Part shown: positions 5,051 to 5,295 of the stretch, piece by piece
How the letters are laid out: each line of letters begins with the position of its first letter
Position numbering within the stretch: position 1 is the stretch's first letter
NCBI GenBank assembly: GCA_003132125.1
Contig: PKWT01000152.1
Location: 1 to 5,295 of the forward strand
Source of the DNA: Micrococcales bacterium
GTDB lineage: Bacteria; Actinomycetota; Actinomycetes; Actinomycetales; Dermatophilaceae
DNA length: 5,295 nt
Reading direction: 5' to 3'
Position numbers and translations under genes: made by a program
The notes under the pieces: generated by a model
The model's database searches: none
What the model was told of the DNA's origin: nothing
Seen by the model: only the letters and a program-made list of their open reading frames with translations

Positions 5051-5295
5051 TCAGACGACGGAAAGCGTGATGGTCGAGCCCGTTGGTGTCGGTGTTCCTG
5101 CTGGGACCGACTGGAACCTCACCGTGCCGAACAAGCCACCGGCGATCCGGTCGACCTTCACGATGAAGCCCAGACCCTCAAGAATCGTACGGGCCTCACC
5201 CTCCTGCTTCCCGAACACATCGGGGACAACCACGAACTGCGGCCCCTTGGAGACGACCAGGGTGACCAGGTCACCCTGGAAGAGAGGTCCGGTTG
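5051..5295 (-). CDS. PASTA-domain protein C-terminus, probably Ser/Thr protein kinase (5' part outside window)
   Basis: The minus-strand frame is open to the window's right edge (80 codons visible). It shows the end of one PASTA repeat (LVTLVVSKGPQ) and then a full one from VVVPDVFGKQEGEAR through SVPAGTPTPTGSTITLSVV to the TGA at 5051-5053. The V-P-D-V-x-G-x-x-x-x-x-A opening, the G-x-V-x-x-Q-S-x-P-A-G core and the final S-x-I-x-L-x-V strand are the PASTA pattern. PASTA repeats bind muropeptide or beta-lactam at the outer face of the membrane and form the C-terminal sensor of PknB/StkP-type kinases and some penicillin-binding proteins. Ending in tandem repeats favours the kinase. The internal GTG at 5233 is not a real start, since homology continues upstream. 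Kinase and membrane segments must lie to the right of the window. Confidence 0.85.
   Translation of the reverse strand, partial: TGPLFQGDLVTLVVSKGPQFVVVPDVFGKQEGEARTILEGLGFIVKVDRIAGGLFGTVRFQSVPAGTPTPTGSTITLSVV

Noticed and set aside
1..5295. CRISPR array, riboswitch or retron-type RNA with the RT
   Set aside because: No spaced direct repeats are present, and the RT is explained by domain V/VI and EBS/IBS pairing of a group II intron rather than a retron or DGR.

Overview
The window is GC-rich with strong third-position GC bias, and the gene families point to a high-GC actinomycete, most likely Streptomyces or a relative. It looks like an accessory insertion zone next to a conserved chromosomal operon.

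Positions 1 to about 3252 are an IS630-family insertion sequence. Its transposase reads on the minus strand and runs off the left edge. The transposase gene is cut in two by a complete group II intron of about 2165 bp (508-2672) on the opposite (plus) strand. The boundaries can be set to the base: the intron starts GTGCG, ends in AC, has a 34-nt domain V and a domain VI with a bulged branch-point A seven bases from the 3' end. Removing it restores the transposase frame exactly, at the catalytic motif Met-Asp-Glu-Lys-Thr-Ser, with no target duplication. A loop in intron domain I (EBS1) is a perfect 9-base complement of the 5' flank. The intron encodes a reverse transcriptase/maturase with intact catalytic motifs, but an in-frame TAG that probably replaces a Trp codon removes its last 40 or so residues. 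Because the intron is antisense to the transposase, splicing cannot rescue the transposase mRNA.

Positions 3253-4040 are remains of another mobile or phage-like element on the plus strand. They hold a small XRE-family regulator, a translationally coupled 37-residue peptide, a terminator, a short membrane-peptide reading frame, a very strong hairpin, and the C-terminal end of a tyrosine recombinase. The recombinase is frameshifted just after its nucleophilic tyrosine, apparently by loss of one copy of a 10-bp tandem repeat. The IS630 element ends directly against the ribosome-binding site of the XRE gene.

Positions 4102-5295 (minus strand) look like stable chromosome: the C-terminal end of a PASTA-domain protein (probably a Ser/Thr protein kinase), followed 13 bp later by an intact EamA/DMT-type ten-helix exporter. 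The two are likely co-transcribed.

The main point of interest is the nesting: a retroelement whose target-recognition loop carries the codons of a transposase's conserved catalytic motif sits antisense inside that transposase, and the retroelement's own protein also carries a nonsense codon.
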